Below are positions 8,749 to 17,445 of a stretch of DNA of 64,000 nt, in pieces. The position numbers and the translations under genes were made by a program. Every line of letters begins with the position of its first letter. Position 1 is the first letter of the stretch. The stretch comes from Jiangella gansuensis DSM 44835. Lineage in GTDB: Bacteria; Actinomycetota; Actinomycetes; Jiangellales; Jiangellaceae. Under the pieces are notes generated by a model that saw only the letters and a program-made list of their open reading frames with translations, was not told where the DNA came from and made no database searches. The DNA is taken from contig NZ_KI911782.1 of assembly GCF_000515395.1 (NCBI RefSeq), positions 2,540,606-2,604,605 of the forward strand, read 5' to 3'.

Positions 8749-10536
8749 TCAGGCGTTGCCGGTTCCGTGGCCGGGCATCTCCGCGAGCAGATACGCCGCC
8801 GTGACCAGCGGGATGTGGCTCAGCGCCTGGGGGAAGTTGCCGACCATGCGCCCGATGCGGGGGTCGTACTCCTCGGCCAGCAGCCCCAGGTCGTTGCGCA
8901 GGCTCAGCACGTGCTCGAACAGCTCGCGGGCCCGTTCCGCCCGCCCCGTCAGATGAAGCGCCTCGACCAGCCAGAACGTGCACGCGAGGAAGGCGCCTTC
9001 GTCGCCGGGCAGGCCGTCGACGGTGTGCTCGGTGCGGTAGCGCAGCACCAGTCCGGAGTCGAGACAGAGATCCTCGATGATGGCGTCGACGGTGCCGATC
9101 ACCCGCGGGTCGTCCGGCGGCAGAAACCCGACGATCGGAATCTGCAGCAGCGCGGCGTCCAGCGCCGGGTGGCCGTACGACTGCGTGAACGTGTTGCGTT
9201 GCGGATCGTAGCCGTGCTTGAGGACGTCGTTCATGATGGTGGCGCGCATCGCCTTCCATCGGTCCGGCTGCCCGGGCAGCCCGTACCTCTCGATCTCCCG
9301 AGCCGTCCGGTCCGCCGCTACCCACGACAGCACCTTGGAGTGGACGAAGTGCCGCCGCGGGCCGCGCACCTCCCACAGGCCCTCGTCCGGCTGGTCCCAG
9401 GCGCTCTCCAGGTGCTCCATGAGCTTCTCCTGCAGCGCCCAGACGTGCCGTTCAGGGGGCAGGCCATGCATCCGGGCCCGCGCCAGGGTGTCGATGACCT
9501 CGCCGTAGACGTCGATCTGCAGCTGGTCGGCCGCGGCGTTGCCGATCCGCACCGGTTGCGACTTCTCGTAGCCGGTCAGCCAGTCCAGCTCGTACTCCGT
9601 CAGCCGCCGTTCGCCGCCGAGGCCGTACATGATCTGCAGTTCGGCCGGGCTGCCGCCGATGGCGCGGATCAGCCAGTCGCGCCAGGCGCGTGCCTCCTCG
9701 CTGTAGCCGCTGCGGATCAGCGCGTCGAGGGTGAACGCGGAGTCGCGCAACCAGCAGTACCGGTAGTCCCAGTTGCGCACCCCGCCGATGTCCTCGGGCA
9801 GCGACGTGGTGGGCGCGGCGACGATGCCGCCGGTCGGCTGGTACGTCAGCGCCTTCAGCGTCAGCAGCGAGCGCAGCACCGCGTCGCGGTACGGCCCGTC
9901 GTAGGTGCACTTGCCCGCCCAGTCGGTCCAGAACGCCTCGGTGGTGTCCAGCGCCTCGCGCGGGTCCGCCGGCTCGGCCGGCGGACGGTGCGACGGCCCC
10001 CAGGCCAGCACGAAACTGACCTGCTGGCCGGCCTCGACCGTGAAGTCGGAGTGCGTGGTCAGTGCCCGGCCGTAGGTGGGAACGTCGCAGTGCAGGGCGA
10101 CGGAGTCCGGCCCCACGACGCCCACGATCATGCCGTTGGTGCGGTGCATCCAGGGCACGGCGCGGCCGTAGTCGAACCGCAGCCGCAGCTCGCTGTGCAT
10201 GGCGACCCGGCCGGAGAGCCCTTCCACGATGCGAACGACGTCGTGCTGGCCGGAGCTGGGCGGCATCAGGTCGATGACCTTGACGCTGCCGGTGGGGGTA
10301 TCCCAGACGTGCTCCAGGATGAGGGTGTCGCCGCGGTACCAGCGCCGGTCGGCCGCGCCCGCGCCCGTGGGTGCGATGCGCCAGAACCCGTTGCGGGCGC
10401 CGCCCAGCAGCGAGGCGAAACAGGCCGCGGAGTCGAAGCGGGGCAGGCACAGCCAGTCGATGGTGCCGTCGCGATCGACGAGCGCGGCGGTGTGGAGGTC
10501 TCCGATGATGCCGTGGTCTTCGATCAGCCCCGTCAT
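8749..10536 (-). CDS. Glycoside hydrolase family 15 protein (trehalase/glucoamylase-like)
   Basis: A 595-aa protein opening with the typical MTGLIEDHGIIGDLHTAAL segment, with an N-terminal beta-sandwich and an (alpha/alpha)6 barrel containing NWDYRYCWLRDSAFTLDAL and PDEGLWEVRG; the Glu in the latter is a catalytic acid/base candidate. Relatives include mycobacterial-type trehalases and bacterial glucoamylase-like enzymes, so the substrate is probably trehalose or an alpha-glucan. No signal peptide is visible, so it should act in the cytoplasm. Its ATG overlaps the SURF1 stop (ATGA, 10533-10536), indicating translational coupling. Confidence 0.9.
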   Translation of the reverse strand: MTGLIEDHGIIGDLHTAALVDRDGTIDWLCLPRFDSAACFASLLGGARNGFWRIAPTGAGAADRRWYRGDTLILEHVWDTPTGSVKVIDLMPPSSGQHDVVRIVEGLSGRVAMHSELRLRFDYGRAVPWMHRTNGMIVGVVGPDSVALHCDVPTYGRALTTHSDFTVEAGQQVSFVLAWGPSHRPPAEPADPREALDTTEAFWTDWAGKCTYDGPYRDAVLRSLLTLKALTYQPTGGIVAAPTTSLPEDIGGVRNWDYRYCWLRDSAFTLDALIRSGYSEEARAWRDWLIRAIGGSPAELQIMYGLGGERRLTEYELDWLTGYEKSQPVRIGNAAADQLQIDVYGEVIDTLARARMHGLPPERHVWALQEKLMEHLESAWDQPDEGLWEVRGPRRHFVHSKVLSWVAADRTAREIERYGLPGQPDRWKAMRATIMNDVLKHGYDPQRNTFTQSYGHPALDAALLQIPIVGFLPPDDPRVIGTVDAIIEDLCLDSGLVLRYRTEHTVDGLPGDEGAFLACTFWLVEALHLTGRAERARELFEHVLSLRNDLGLLAEEYDPRIGRMVGNFPQALSHIPLVTAAYLLAEMPGHGTGNA

Positions 10537-11360
10537 GACACCTGTCTACCCGAGTGATCCGGTTCGCGCAGGGTCTCGCCGCCGGACGGCGGGTGGGAAT
10601 CGTCACGGCCGGGGTCGGCCGGGCTCGGCGCGGACACCTCCCGGCGGCCGCGGGCCTCGGCCCGGACCAGCAGCACGAAGCCGCCGATCCCGACGACGGC
10701 GAAGATGAACCACTGGATGGCATACGACAAGTGGGGCCCGGCCTCGGTCTCCGGCGCCGCCAGCGGGCGCAGCTCGTCGTCGGCGGGCGGCTCCTGCTCG
10801 ATCAGCTCGCCCCACGCCCCGTACAGAGGGTAGGGCAGCCAGCGGTCGATGGCGTCGACGTCGACGTATCGCACGGCGCCGGACGACGGGTCGACGTCCT
10901 GCCCGCCCTCGGTGGAGCGCACCCGCGCGGTGACGGTGACCTGTCCGGACGGCGGCGGGGGCACGTCGATCTCGTCGTCGTCACGGCCATCGGCGGGAAC
11001 GAACCCGCGGTCGACCAGCAGCGCCGCGCCGTCGGCGGCGACCAGCGGGGTCAGGGCGTGGACGCCGCGCTCACCGTTCACCGGCCGCAGCCGCAGCAGC
11101 AGTTCGTTCTCGGCGTCGTACTCGCCGGTGACCACGACGGAACGCCAGCGGTCGCCGTCGTCGAGCGGCTCACCCGGCGGGGCGAGCTCTGCCGCCGGCA
11201 CCGGCTCGCCGCCGACGTTGGCCTCGATGATGTCGTTGCGGTCCTGGCGCTGCTCGTTGCGGTCGAGCTGCCAGATCCCGAGCCGTACGCAGACGAGCAC
11301 CAGCAACACCCCGGCGAGGGTGCGCACCAGCCAGCCTCGGGTGGCCAGGAACCTGTACAC
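10533..11360 (-). CDS. SURF1 family protein (cytochrome oxidase biogenesis), copy 1
   Basis: A 275-aa membrane protein with two terminal transmembrane helices (about residues 12-30 and a C-terminal one around YAIQWFIFAVVGIGGF) and a large periplasmic-side domain between them, the SURF1 layout. SURF1 proteins help assemble heme-copper oxidases, probably by handling heme a. The N-terminal ARLGIWQL-like segment (RLGIWQLDRNEQR) is characteristic. The GTG start lies close to the divergent moaA promoter. A second SURF1 gene lies at 28616-29425. Confidence 0.88.
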   Translation of the reverse strand: MYRFLATRGWLVRTLAGVLLVLVCVRLGIWQLDRNEQRQDRNDIIEANVGGEPVPAAELAPPGEPLDDGDRWRSVVVTGEYDAENELLLRLRPVNGERGVHALTPLVAADGAALLVDRGFVPADGRDDDEIDVPPPPSGQVTVTARVRSTEGGQDVDPSSGAVRYVDVDAIDRWLPYPLYGAWGELIEQEPPADDELRPLAAPETEAGPHLSYAIQWFIFAVVGIGGFVLLVRAEARGRREVSAPSPADPGRDDSHPPSGGETLREPDHSGRQVS

Positions 11361-11406
11361 CCCACCGACGGTAGCCGAGGCAGGGCTCGGCTCCGCGCGC
11401 AGGGCA

Positions 11407-11412
11407 TAGGCT
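11407..11412 (+). promoter_or_regulatory. -10 element of moaA (leaderless)
   Basis: TAGGCT lies six bases before the GTG at 11419, which places transcription start on the start codon itself. Confidence 0.5.
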
Positions 11413-11418
11413 GGGATG

Positions 11419-12408
11419 GTGCTGGTAGACCGCTACGGCCGCGTGGCCACCGACCTCCGTGTCTCGTTGACCGACCGGTGCAACCTGCGCTGCACGTACT
11501 GCATGCCGGAGGAGGGCCTGGCCTGGCTGCCGCGTCAGGACATCCTCACCGACGACGAGGTGGTCCGGCTGGTCCGCGTCGCCGTCGAGCGGCTGGGCGT
11601 GCGGGAGGTGCGTTTCACCGGCGGTGAGCCGCTGCTGCGCCGCGGGCTGGTCGACATCGTCGCCGCCTGCGCGCAGCTGTCGCCCCGCCCGGAGCTGTCG
11701 CTCACCACCAACGCCGTCGGGCTGGTCCGGGTGGCCGACGCGCTCGTCGCGGCCGGGCTCGACCGCGTCAACGGCTCCCTCGACACCATCCGCGCCGACC
11801 GGTTCGAGGCGCTGACCCACCGCCGCCGCCTCGACGACGTCCTGGCCGGGCTGGCCGCCGCCCGCGACGCCGGGCTCGAGCCGGTCAAGATCAACGCGGT
11901 GCTGATGCGTGGCATCAACGACGACGAGGCACCGGAACTCCTGGCCTGGGCGCTGGAGCACGACTACGAGCTGCGGTTCATCGAGCAGATGCCGCTGGAC
12001 GCACAGCACGGATGGGACCGCTCCACCATGGTCACCGCCGACGACATCCTCGCCTCGCTGCGGTCGGTGTTCTCACTGACGCCGATGCAGGACGAGACCC
12101 GCGGCAGCGCCCCGGCCGAGACCTGGCTGGTCAACGGCGGGCCGCAGCGGGTGGGCGTCATCGCATCGGTCACCCGGCCGTTCTGCGGCGCGTGTGACCG
12201 CACCCGCCTCACCGCCGAGGGCGAGGTACGCAACTGCCTGTTCGCCCGCGAGGAGTCCGACCTGCGCGGACCGATGCGAGCCGGCGCCGACGACGCCGAG
12301 CTGGCGCGACGCTGGAAGATCGCCATGGCCGGAAAGGCGGCTGGTCACGGCATCGACGACCCCGGATTCCTGCAGCCGTCGCGGCCGATGTCGGCGATCG
12401 GCGGCTGA
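11419..12408 (+). CDS. moaA: GTP 3',8-cyclase MoaA
   Basis: A 329-aa radical SAM enzyme that makes the first intermediate of molybdenum cofactor synthesis from GTP. The N-terminal cluster CNLRCTYC (C21, C25, C28) binds SAM iron-sulfur cluster; a C-terminal cluster is marked by FCGACDRTRL plus the later NC. The protein ends in Gly-Gly, required for activity in this family. The GTG at 11419 is chosen over the ATG three bases earlier because a leaderless promoter points to it and family members begin MLxDxYGR. No other moa gene is adjacent. Confidence 0.93.
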   Translation: MLVDRYGRVATDLRVSLTDRCNLRCTYCMPEEGLAWLPRQDILTDDEVVRLVRVAVERLGVREVRFTGGEPLLRRGLVDIVAACAQLSPRPELSLTTNAVGLVRVADALVAAGLDRVNGSLDTIRADRFEALTHRRRLDDVLAGLAAARDAGLEPVKINAVLMRGINDDEAPELLAWALEHDYELRFIEQMPLDAQHGWDRSTMVTADDILASLRSVFSLTPMQDETRGSAPAETWLVNGGPQRVGVIASVTRPFCGACDRTRLTAEGEVRNCLFAREESDLRGPMRAGADDAELARRWKIAMAGKAAGHGIDDPGFLQPSRPMSAIGG

Positions 12409-12578
12409 CCTTCGCGGGGAAGTCTCGTCACGGCGCCATTCGGCCGCTGATGAAGACGACGCCGGGCAGCCACGGGGGAAGCCGCCCGACGTCGCCGGTA
12501 CGCAACGCACCGACGGGGGAATACGGAACGTGCGCGTGGGGAGTATTGCACGGTTGCCAACCTCTTCGGAAGGCCCTG

Positions 12579-12914
12579 TCAATCTTCGAGTCGATCTTTG
12601 CCCGACGGGGCCGGCGGAAGCTGCGGACGGGGCGGCGGAGCGATCGGGGCGAGCGAGCTACCACGCGGCTGCCGGGTGGCGTTCGCGATGACGACGGCGA
12701 CGTACGGCAGCACCACCGCACCCAGGATGAACACCCAGCGCAACCAGCCCTGCGTCACCACCGCGAGCGGCAGGCAGGCGATGCGGACAGCCATCATGAT
12801 CAGGTAGCGGCGCTGCCGGCTGGCTAGGTCGCCGCTGCGGCCGGCCGCGGCCGTGGTGACGGTGGGCACCGGATCGCTCCGGCGGCGCCCCACGTGTCGC
12901 CCAGTCCCGCTCAT
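12579..12914 (-). CDS. DUF3099 domain-containing membrane protein
   Basis: A 111-aa protein with a basic N-terminus, two predicted membrane helices (about residues 38-55 and 59-77) and a proline-rich cytoplasmic tail (PPPRPQLPPAPSG). It matches the actinobacterial DUF3099 family, whose role is not known. The start is placed at the ATG at 12914, which has GAAGGG just upstream; the long open frame further upstream overlaps the dodecin and fabG region antisense and is not credible. Related actinomycetes keep DUF3099 near moaA and fabG-fabI. Confidence 0.8.
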   Translation of the reverse strand: MSGTGRHVGRRRSDPVPTVTTAAAGRSGDLASRQRRYLIMMAVRIACLPLAVVTQGWLRWVFILGAVVLPYVAVVIANATRQPRGSSLAPIAPPPRPQLPPAPSGKDRLED

Positions 12915-13001
12915 CCCTTCACGGTAGGCCAGAATCACCCAGCAGTGACGTCCGGGCCGCCGTCCGAGGAAGCCCGGGAACGCGAACGAGGAGGAAACGC
13001 G

Positions 13002-13211
13002 ATGAACCGCACCTACCGGGTGACCGAGATCGTGGGGACGTCCACCGAAGGCGTCGATGCCGCGGTGCGCAACGGCATCGAGCGGGCCGCCCAGACCCTG
13101 CGGCACCTCGACTGGTTCGAGGTCACCGAGATCCGCGGGCAGATCGTGGACGGCGAGGTCGAGCACTTCCAGGTCGGCATGAAGGTCGGTTTCCGCCTCG
13201 AAGACGCCTGA
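13002..13211 (+). CDS. Dodecin family flavin-binding protein
   Basis: A 69-aa protein matching dodecin, a dodecameric beta-alpha-beta2 protein that stores or buffers flavins. Visible family marks are the N-terminal VTEIVGTSTEGVDAAVRNGIERA helix region, the conserved Trp in LDWFEV (flavin stacking) and the Gln-containing strand EVEHFQVGMKVGFRL. A strong GAGGAGG ribosome-binding site precedes the ATG. A copy of the 71-bp repeat element follows 50 bp downstream. Confidence 0.93.
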   Translation: MNRTYRVTEIVGTSTEGVDAAVRNGIERAAQTLRHLDWFEVTEIRGQIVDGEVEHFQVGMKVGFRLEDA

Positions 13212-13262
13212 CAGGCGCGCCGGCCGCCGTCGGCCGCACCAGTTCCGCTTCCGCCGGCCCCG

Positions 13263-13356
13263 AAAATGATCACATCCACCACACCAGGCGTCCTCCCGCG
13301 TCACCAGGCAAGCATTCCTGGTGGAGGAGGAGCGCCCATGGTGGACGTGATCATTT
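13263..13356 (+). repeat. 71-bp hairpin repeat element, copy E2, with a second inverted tail
   Basis: The 71-bp core is 13286-13356 and ends in CATGGTGGACGTGATCATTT. Uniquely, this copy also carries an inverted tail on its left side (AAATGATCACATCCACC, 13264-13280), so the whole unit is bounded by terminal inverted repeats; with flanks they extend to CCCCGAAA/TTTCGGGG. It lies between dodecin and the fabG promoter (candidate -10 TAGCGT at 13417). Confidence 0.88.
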
Positions 13357-13461
13357 CGGGGTGTGACGCGGCCGGCGGCGCGGCCACCGCTGTGACCACT
13401 GCCGACCCGCATCCGGTAGCGTCGGCGCGGGTTCGCGTCGTCGGTGAGAGGAGAACCAAAC

Positions 13462-14166
13462 GTGAGTCGGTCCGTTCTGGTGACCGGTGGGAACCGCGGG
13501 ATCGGGTTGGCGATCGCCCGGGCGTTCGCCGAGGCCGGTGACGACGTCACCATCACCCACCGCAGCGGCGAGCCGCCGGCGGGACTGGCCGGCGTGCGCT
13601 GCGACGTCACGGACATGGAGTCCGTGGACGCCGCCTTCACCGAGGTGGAGGCCGCACAGGGCCCGGTCGAGGTGCTGGTCGCCAACGCCGGCATCACCCG
13701 TGACACGCTGCTGCTGAGGATGAGCGAGTCCGACTTCACCGACGTCGTCGACACCAACCTGACCGGCGCGTTCCGGGTCGCCAAGCGGGCGGCAAAGGGC
13801 ATGTTGCGGGCGCGGCGCGGCCGGGTGGTGTTCGTGTCGAGCGTGGTCGGCCTGCTCGGGTCGCCGGGGCAGATGAACTATGCGGCCAGCAAGGCCGGCC
13901 TGGTCGGGCTGGCCCGGTCGATGGCGCGCGAACTGGGTAGCCGCAACATCACGGCGAACGTCGTCGCGCCGGGGTTCGTCGAGTCGGACATGACGGCGGA
14001 GCTGACCGACGAGCGGCGCAAGGAGATCCTCGACGGCATCCCGCTGGGCCGCTACGCCAGCGCTGACGAGGTCGCGCGGGTGGTCCGCTGGGTGGCCAGC
14101 GACGAAGCCGCGTACGTGACGGGAGCCGTCATTCCGGTGGACGGCGGATTGGGGATGGGACACTGA
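13462..14166 (+). CDS. fabG: 3-oxoacyl-ACP reductase (FabG/MabA type)
   Basis: A 234-aa SDR enzyme reducing beta-ketoacyl-ACP with NADPH in fatty acid synthase II. The cofactor loop GGNRGIG is at residues 9-15; Ser about 127, Tyr140 and Lys144 (NYAASK) form the catalytic set, followed by the family C-terminus TGAVIPVDGGLGMGH. The GTG at 13462 follows GAGAGGAGAA. The stop overlaps the next ATG (TGATG), so translation is coupled with the enoyl reductase gene, the same arrangement as mycobacterial mabA-inhA. Confidence 0.95.
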   Translation: MSRSVLVTGGNRGIGLAIARAFAEAGDDVTITHRSGEPPAGLAGVRCDVTDMESVDAAFTEVEAAQGPVEVLVANAGITRDTLLLRMSESDFTDVVDTNLTGAFRVAKRAAKGMLRARRGRVVFVSSVVGLLGSPGQMNYAASKAGLVGLARSMARELGSRNITANVVAPGFVESDMTAELTDERRKEILDGIPLGRYASADEVARVVRWVASDEAAYVTGAVIPVDGGLGMGH

Positions 14167-14930
14167 TGGGCATTCTCGAGGGCAAGCGGGTGCTGGTCAC
14201 CGGCGTGCTGACGGAGGCGTCGTTCGCGTTCCACGTGGCGCGGCTCGCGCAGCAGGAGGGTGCCACCGTCGTACTCACCGGGTTCGGCCGGATGAGCCTG
14301 GTCGAGCGGATCGCGAAGCGGCTGCCGTCGCCGGCGCCGGTGATCGAGCTGGACGTGACCAGCACCGAGCAGCTCGACTCGCTGGCCGACCGGATTCGCG
14401 AGCACGTCGACGGGCTCGACGGCGTCGTCCACTCGGTCGGGTTCGCTCCCCAGACAGCACTCGGCGGCAACTTTCTCGAGACGCCGTTCGATGACGTCTC
14501 GACCGCGCTCCACGCGTCGACGTACTCGCTGAAGTCGCTGACCATGGCCACGCTGCCGCTGATGCCCGAGGGCGGCTCCGTCGTGGGCATGGACTTCGAC
14601 GCCCAGGTGGCCTGGCCCGGCTACGACTGGATGGGCGTGGCGAAGGCAGGCCTGGAGGCGACGGCCCGGTACCTCGCCAAGTACCTGGGGGAGAAGAACG
14701 TGCGGGTCAACCTGATCTCCGCCGGGCCGGTGAAGACGATGGCCGCACGGTCCATTCCGGGATTCGCGGACTTCGAGGGCGTCTGGGACAAGCGCGCCCC
14801 GCTGGGCTGGGACCTCGGCGACCCGGAGCCGGGCGCTCGCGGCGTCGTCGCGTTACTGTCCGACTGGTTCCCGAAGACGACCGGCGAGGTCATCCACGTC
14901 GACGGCGGCGTGCACGCCGTGGGCGCGTGA
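14166..14930 (+). CDS. fabI: Enoyl-ACP reductase (FabI/InhA type)
   Basis: A 254-aa NADH-dependent enoyl-ACP reductase completing each fatty acid elongation cycle. Catalytic Tyr153 and Lys160 are spaced Y-x6-K (YDWMGVAK), the InhA/FabI arrangement rather than Y-x3-K. The N-terminal segment GKRVLVTGVLTEASFAFHVA and the C-terminal TGEVIHVDGGVHAVGA are InhA-like. It directly follows fabG with a one-base stop/start overlap, so both genes should be co-expressed. Confidence 0.95.
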   Translation: MGILEGKRVLVTGVLTEASFAFHVARLAQQEGATVVLTGFGRMSLVERIAKRLPSPAPVIELDVTSTEQLDSLADRIREHVDGLDGVVHSVGFAPQTALGGNFLETPFDDVSTALHASTYSLKSLTMATLPLMPEGGSVVGMDFDAQVAWPGYDWMGVAKAGLEATARYLAKYLGEKNVRVNLISAGPVKTMAARSIPGFADFEGVWDKRAPLGWDLGDPEPGARGVVALLSDWFPKTTGEVIHVDGGVHAVGA

Positions 14931-14948
14931 ACGCCGCGTGATCCCGGC

Positions 14949-16238
14949 ATGATCCCCGCCGACCGCGACGGCAACGTCCGGCTGGGTGGGCTGCGCTTCC
15001 GCGACCATTGGTTCGACGTCCCGCTGGACCACGCGGCACCGGACGGCGAGACCATCCGGTTGTACGCCCGCGAGGTAGTGGCGGCCGACCAGGCGGCGAA
15101 CGCCGACGACCTGCCCTGGCTGCTGTTCCTGCAAGGCGGGCCGGGCGGCAAGGCGACCCGGCCGGAGGGCGCGTCCGGCTGGGTCGGGCGGGCGGTCCGC
15201 GACTTCCGGGTCCTGCTGCTCGACCAGCGTGGCACCGGCCGGTCCACGCCGGCGACGGCGACGACGCTCGCCCGCCGCGGTGACGCGCAGGCGCAGGCGG
15301 AGTACCTGGCGCACTTCCGGGCGGACTCGATCGTCGCCGATGCGGAGCTGGTGCGCCGGGCGCTGCTGGGTGACGGGCGCTGGCACATCCTCGGGCAGTC
15401 GTTCGGCGGGTTCTGCTCGCTGACGTACCTGTCGTTCGCGCCGGACGGGCTGGAGTCGGCCATGCTGACCGGCGGGCTCGCACCGATCACCGCCGGCGCC
15501 GACGACGTCTACCGGGCCACCTATGCGACGGTCGAGGCGAAGAACGCGGCGTTCCACGCTGCCTTCCCGTGGGCCCGGGAGCGGCTGGAGGACGTGGCCG
15601 CGCACCTACGCGGCCACGACGAGCGGTTGCCGGACGGTTCGCCGTTCACGGTGCAGCGGCTGCAAGGACTCGGGCACGCGCTGGGCGCCACATCGGCCAT
15701 CCCCGGGCTGGCGTTCCTGCTGGAGGAGGCGTTCGCCGCCGACGGCGTACTGTCCGACACGTTCCTCGCCGGGGCCTGGGAGGCGGTGTCGTTCGTGTCC
15801 AGGCCGCTGTACGCGGTGCTGCACGAGGCCTGTTACGGGCACGGCGCGGCCACCGGGTGGTCGGCGCAGCGCATCCTGGAGTCGTTGCCGCAGTTCGCCG
15901 CCGATGCCACGCCGCTGCTGCTGACCGGCGAGATGATCTACCCCTGGATGTTCGAGCACGACCCCGCGCTGCGCCCGCTGCGCGACGTCGCCGAGCTGCT
16001 GGCACAGCGCGAATGGGGGCCGCTGTACGACCTGGACCGGCTCGCCGGGAACGACGTGCCGGTGGCGGCCGCGCTCTACACCGGCGACATGTACGTCGAC
16101 GCCGAGCTGTCCAGGCGCACGGCCGACCGCGTCCGCGGCCTGCGGGTGTGGGAGACCAACGCCCACGAGCACGACGGCCTGCGCGAGTCCGACGCCGTCG
16201 TCGACCGCCTCATCCGGATGAACCGCGGCGAGGTGTGA
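14949..16238 (+). CDS. Alpha/beta hydrolase, proline iminopeptidase-like (peptidase family S33)
   Basis: A 429-aa alpha/beta hydrolase. The oxyanion segment FLQGGPGG and the DQRGTGRS motif are the marks of prolyl aminopeptidases; the nucleophile elbow is GQSFGG with Ser151. The Asp and His of the triad are probably in the C-terminal AALYTGDMYVD and NAHEHDGLR segments. It likely removes N-terminal proline from peptides; no signal peptide is visible. It begins 18 bp after fabI on the same strand and may ride on that transcript, though the functions are unrelated. Confidence 0.88.
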   Translation: MIPADRDGNVRLGGLRFRDHWFDVPLDHAAPDGETIRLYAREVVAADQAANADDLPWLLFLQGGPGGKATRPEGASGWVGRAVRDFRVLLLDQRGTGRSTPATATTLARRGDAQAQAEYLAHFRADSIVADAELVRRALLGDGRWHILGQSFGGFCSLTYLSFAPDGLESAMLTGGLAPITAGADDVYRATYATVEAKNAAFHAAFPWARERLEDVAAHLRGHDERLPDGSPFTVQRLQGLGHALGATSAIPGLAFLLEEAFAADGVLSDTFLAGAWEAVSFVSRPLYAVLHEACYGHGAATGWSAQRILESLPQFAADATPLLLTGEMIYPWMFEHDPALRPLRDVAELLAQREWGPLYDLDRLAGNDVPVAAALYTGDMYVDAELSRRTADRVRGLRVWETNAHEHDGLRESDAVVDRLIRMNRGEV

Positions 16239-16251
16239 GCCCGCGCTCCTC

Positions 16252-16305
16252 GTGATCGACAGGGAGCCGGTGCCCCTCTGGAGGTAGCAGCTCCCGGTCG
16301 ATCAC
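16252..16305. terminator. Bidirectional hairpin between convergent genes
   Basis: Arms GTGATCGACAGGGAGC (16252-16267) and GCTCCCGGTCGATCAC (16290-16305) pair over 16 bp with one mismatch around a 22-base loop. It sits exactly in the gap between the S33 peptidase and polyprenyl synthase stops. There is no T-run, as usual in high-GC actinobacteria. Confidence 0.65.
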
Positions 16306-16308
16306 AGG

Positions 16309-17415
16309 TCAGTGGCTGCGCTCGGTGGCCAGGTCGATGAGGTTCGACAACGCCTTGCGGCCGTCCTCGGTGACGTCAGCGGCGTCCAGCGCGGACCGGG
16401 CGTCGGCGACCCGTTCGGTCAGTAGTGTCTCCACTCGCGCGAGTGCTCCCGTCGACACCAGGACGGCTCGGAGCGCCTCGACGCCCGCGAGGTCGAGCGC
16501 CGGATCGCCCAGGTGCGTCGACACCACCTCGGCCTGCGCGGCCGAGGCCCGTTCCAACGCGTACGCGACGAGCAGGGTGCGTTTGCCCTCGCGCAGGTCG
16601 TCGCCGGTGGGCTTGCCGGTGCGTTCCGGGTCTCCGAACACGCCGAGGATGTCGTCGCGCAGCTGGAACGCCTCGCCCAACGCCGAACCGAAGCGCCGGT
16701 AGGCATCCAGCAGGGATTCCGGCGCACCCGCCAGTGCGCCGCCGATGACCAGCGGGTGTTCGACGGAGTACCGGGCGGACTTGTACCGCAGCACGGTGCG
16801 GGCGCGCTCGGCCTGTCCAGCCGGCTCGGCGGCGCCGCTGGCCTGTTCCAGGACGTCCAGGTACTGCCCGCCGCCGACCTCGGTGCGCATCAGGTCGAAC
16901 ACCGCCCGCGCCCCCCGCAACCCGGCGCCGTCGTGAGCCGCGGTGGCGGACTCGAACGCCTCGCCGCTCCACGCCAGCAGGAGGTCGCCGAGGAGGATCG
17001 CCGCCGCCGCGCCGAAGGCGTCGGGGTCACCCTGCCAGCCGGCGTCGCGGTGCATCGCGGCGAACCGCCGGTGCACCGACGGCCGGCCGCGCCGGGTATC
17101 GGAGCCGTCGATGAGGTCGTCGTGGACCAGGGCCGAGGCCTGGAACAGCTCGATTGCGGCGCCGACGGTCACCATCGCCGGCTCGGCCGGGTCGCCGCCG
17201 GCGGCCCGCCAGCCCCAGTAGCAGAACGTGGGCCGCAGGTGCTTGCCGCCGGTGAGGAACTCCGCGGCCGCCTCGACCAGCGGCGCGGTGCGCGGGCTGG
17301 CGTCCCCCAGGAGCCCGCGCTGCCTGTCGACGAACTCGTCGAGGGCCTGCTGGATGCGGGGCCGGAGCCGGCCGACCGGGTCGTCGGGTGTCGCCAGCGG
17401 TGCGGTGGTGTCCAC
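16309..17415 (-). CDS. Polyprenyl (geranylgeranyl/farnesyl-type) diphosphate synthase
   Basis: A 368-aa trans-isoprenyl diphosphate synthase condensing IPP with allylic diphosphates. The first aspartate motif is DDLID (99-103) followed by DTRRGRPSVHRRF; the second region is LRDDILGVFGDPERTGKPTGDDLREGKRT, typical of actinobacterial IdsA-type enzymes. Product chain length cannot be assigned with confidence. TAGCCT lies seven bases before the GTG, so the mRNA is probably leaderless. The phytoene-desaturase-like gene 3 kb away might use such a precursor, but no phytoene synthase is present. Confidence 0.9.
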   Translation of the reverse strand: MDTTAPLATPDDPVGRLRPRIQQALDEFVDRQRGLLGDASPRTAPLVEAAAEFLTGGKHLRPTFCYWGWRAAGGDPAEPAMVTVGAAIELFQASALVHDDLIDGSDTRRGRPSVHRRFAAMHRDAGWQGDPDAFGAAAAILLGDLLLAWSGEAFESATAAHDGAGLRGARAVFDLMRTEVGGGQYLDVLEQASGAAEPAGQAERARTVLRYKSARYSVEHPLVIGGALAGAPESLLDAYRRFGSALGEAFQLRDDILGVFGDPERTGKPTGDDLREGKRTLLVAYALERASAAQAEVVSTHLGDPALDLAGVEALRAVLVSTGALARVETLLTERVADARSALDAADVTEDGRKALSNLIDLATERSH

Positions 17416-17445
17416 GGCGCCAAGGCTAGGCGGCGGCGCGATGCG

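Noticed and set aside
8218-10557. 779-codon plus-strand open frame opposite the GH15 gene
   Set aside because: It mirrors the GH15 coding frame in high-GC DNA, has Arg/Gln/Val-rich composition without family marks and no ribosome-binding site.
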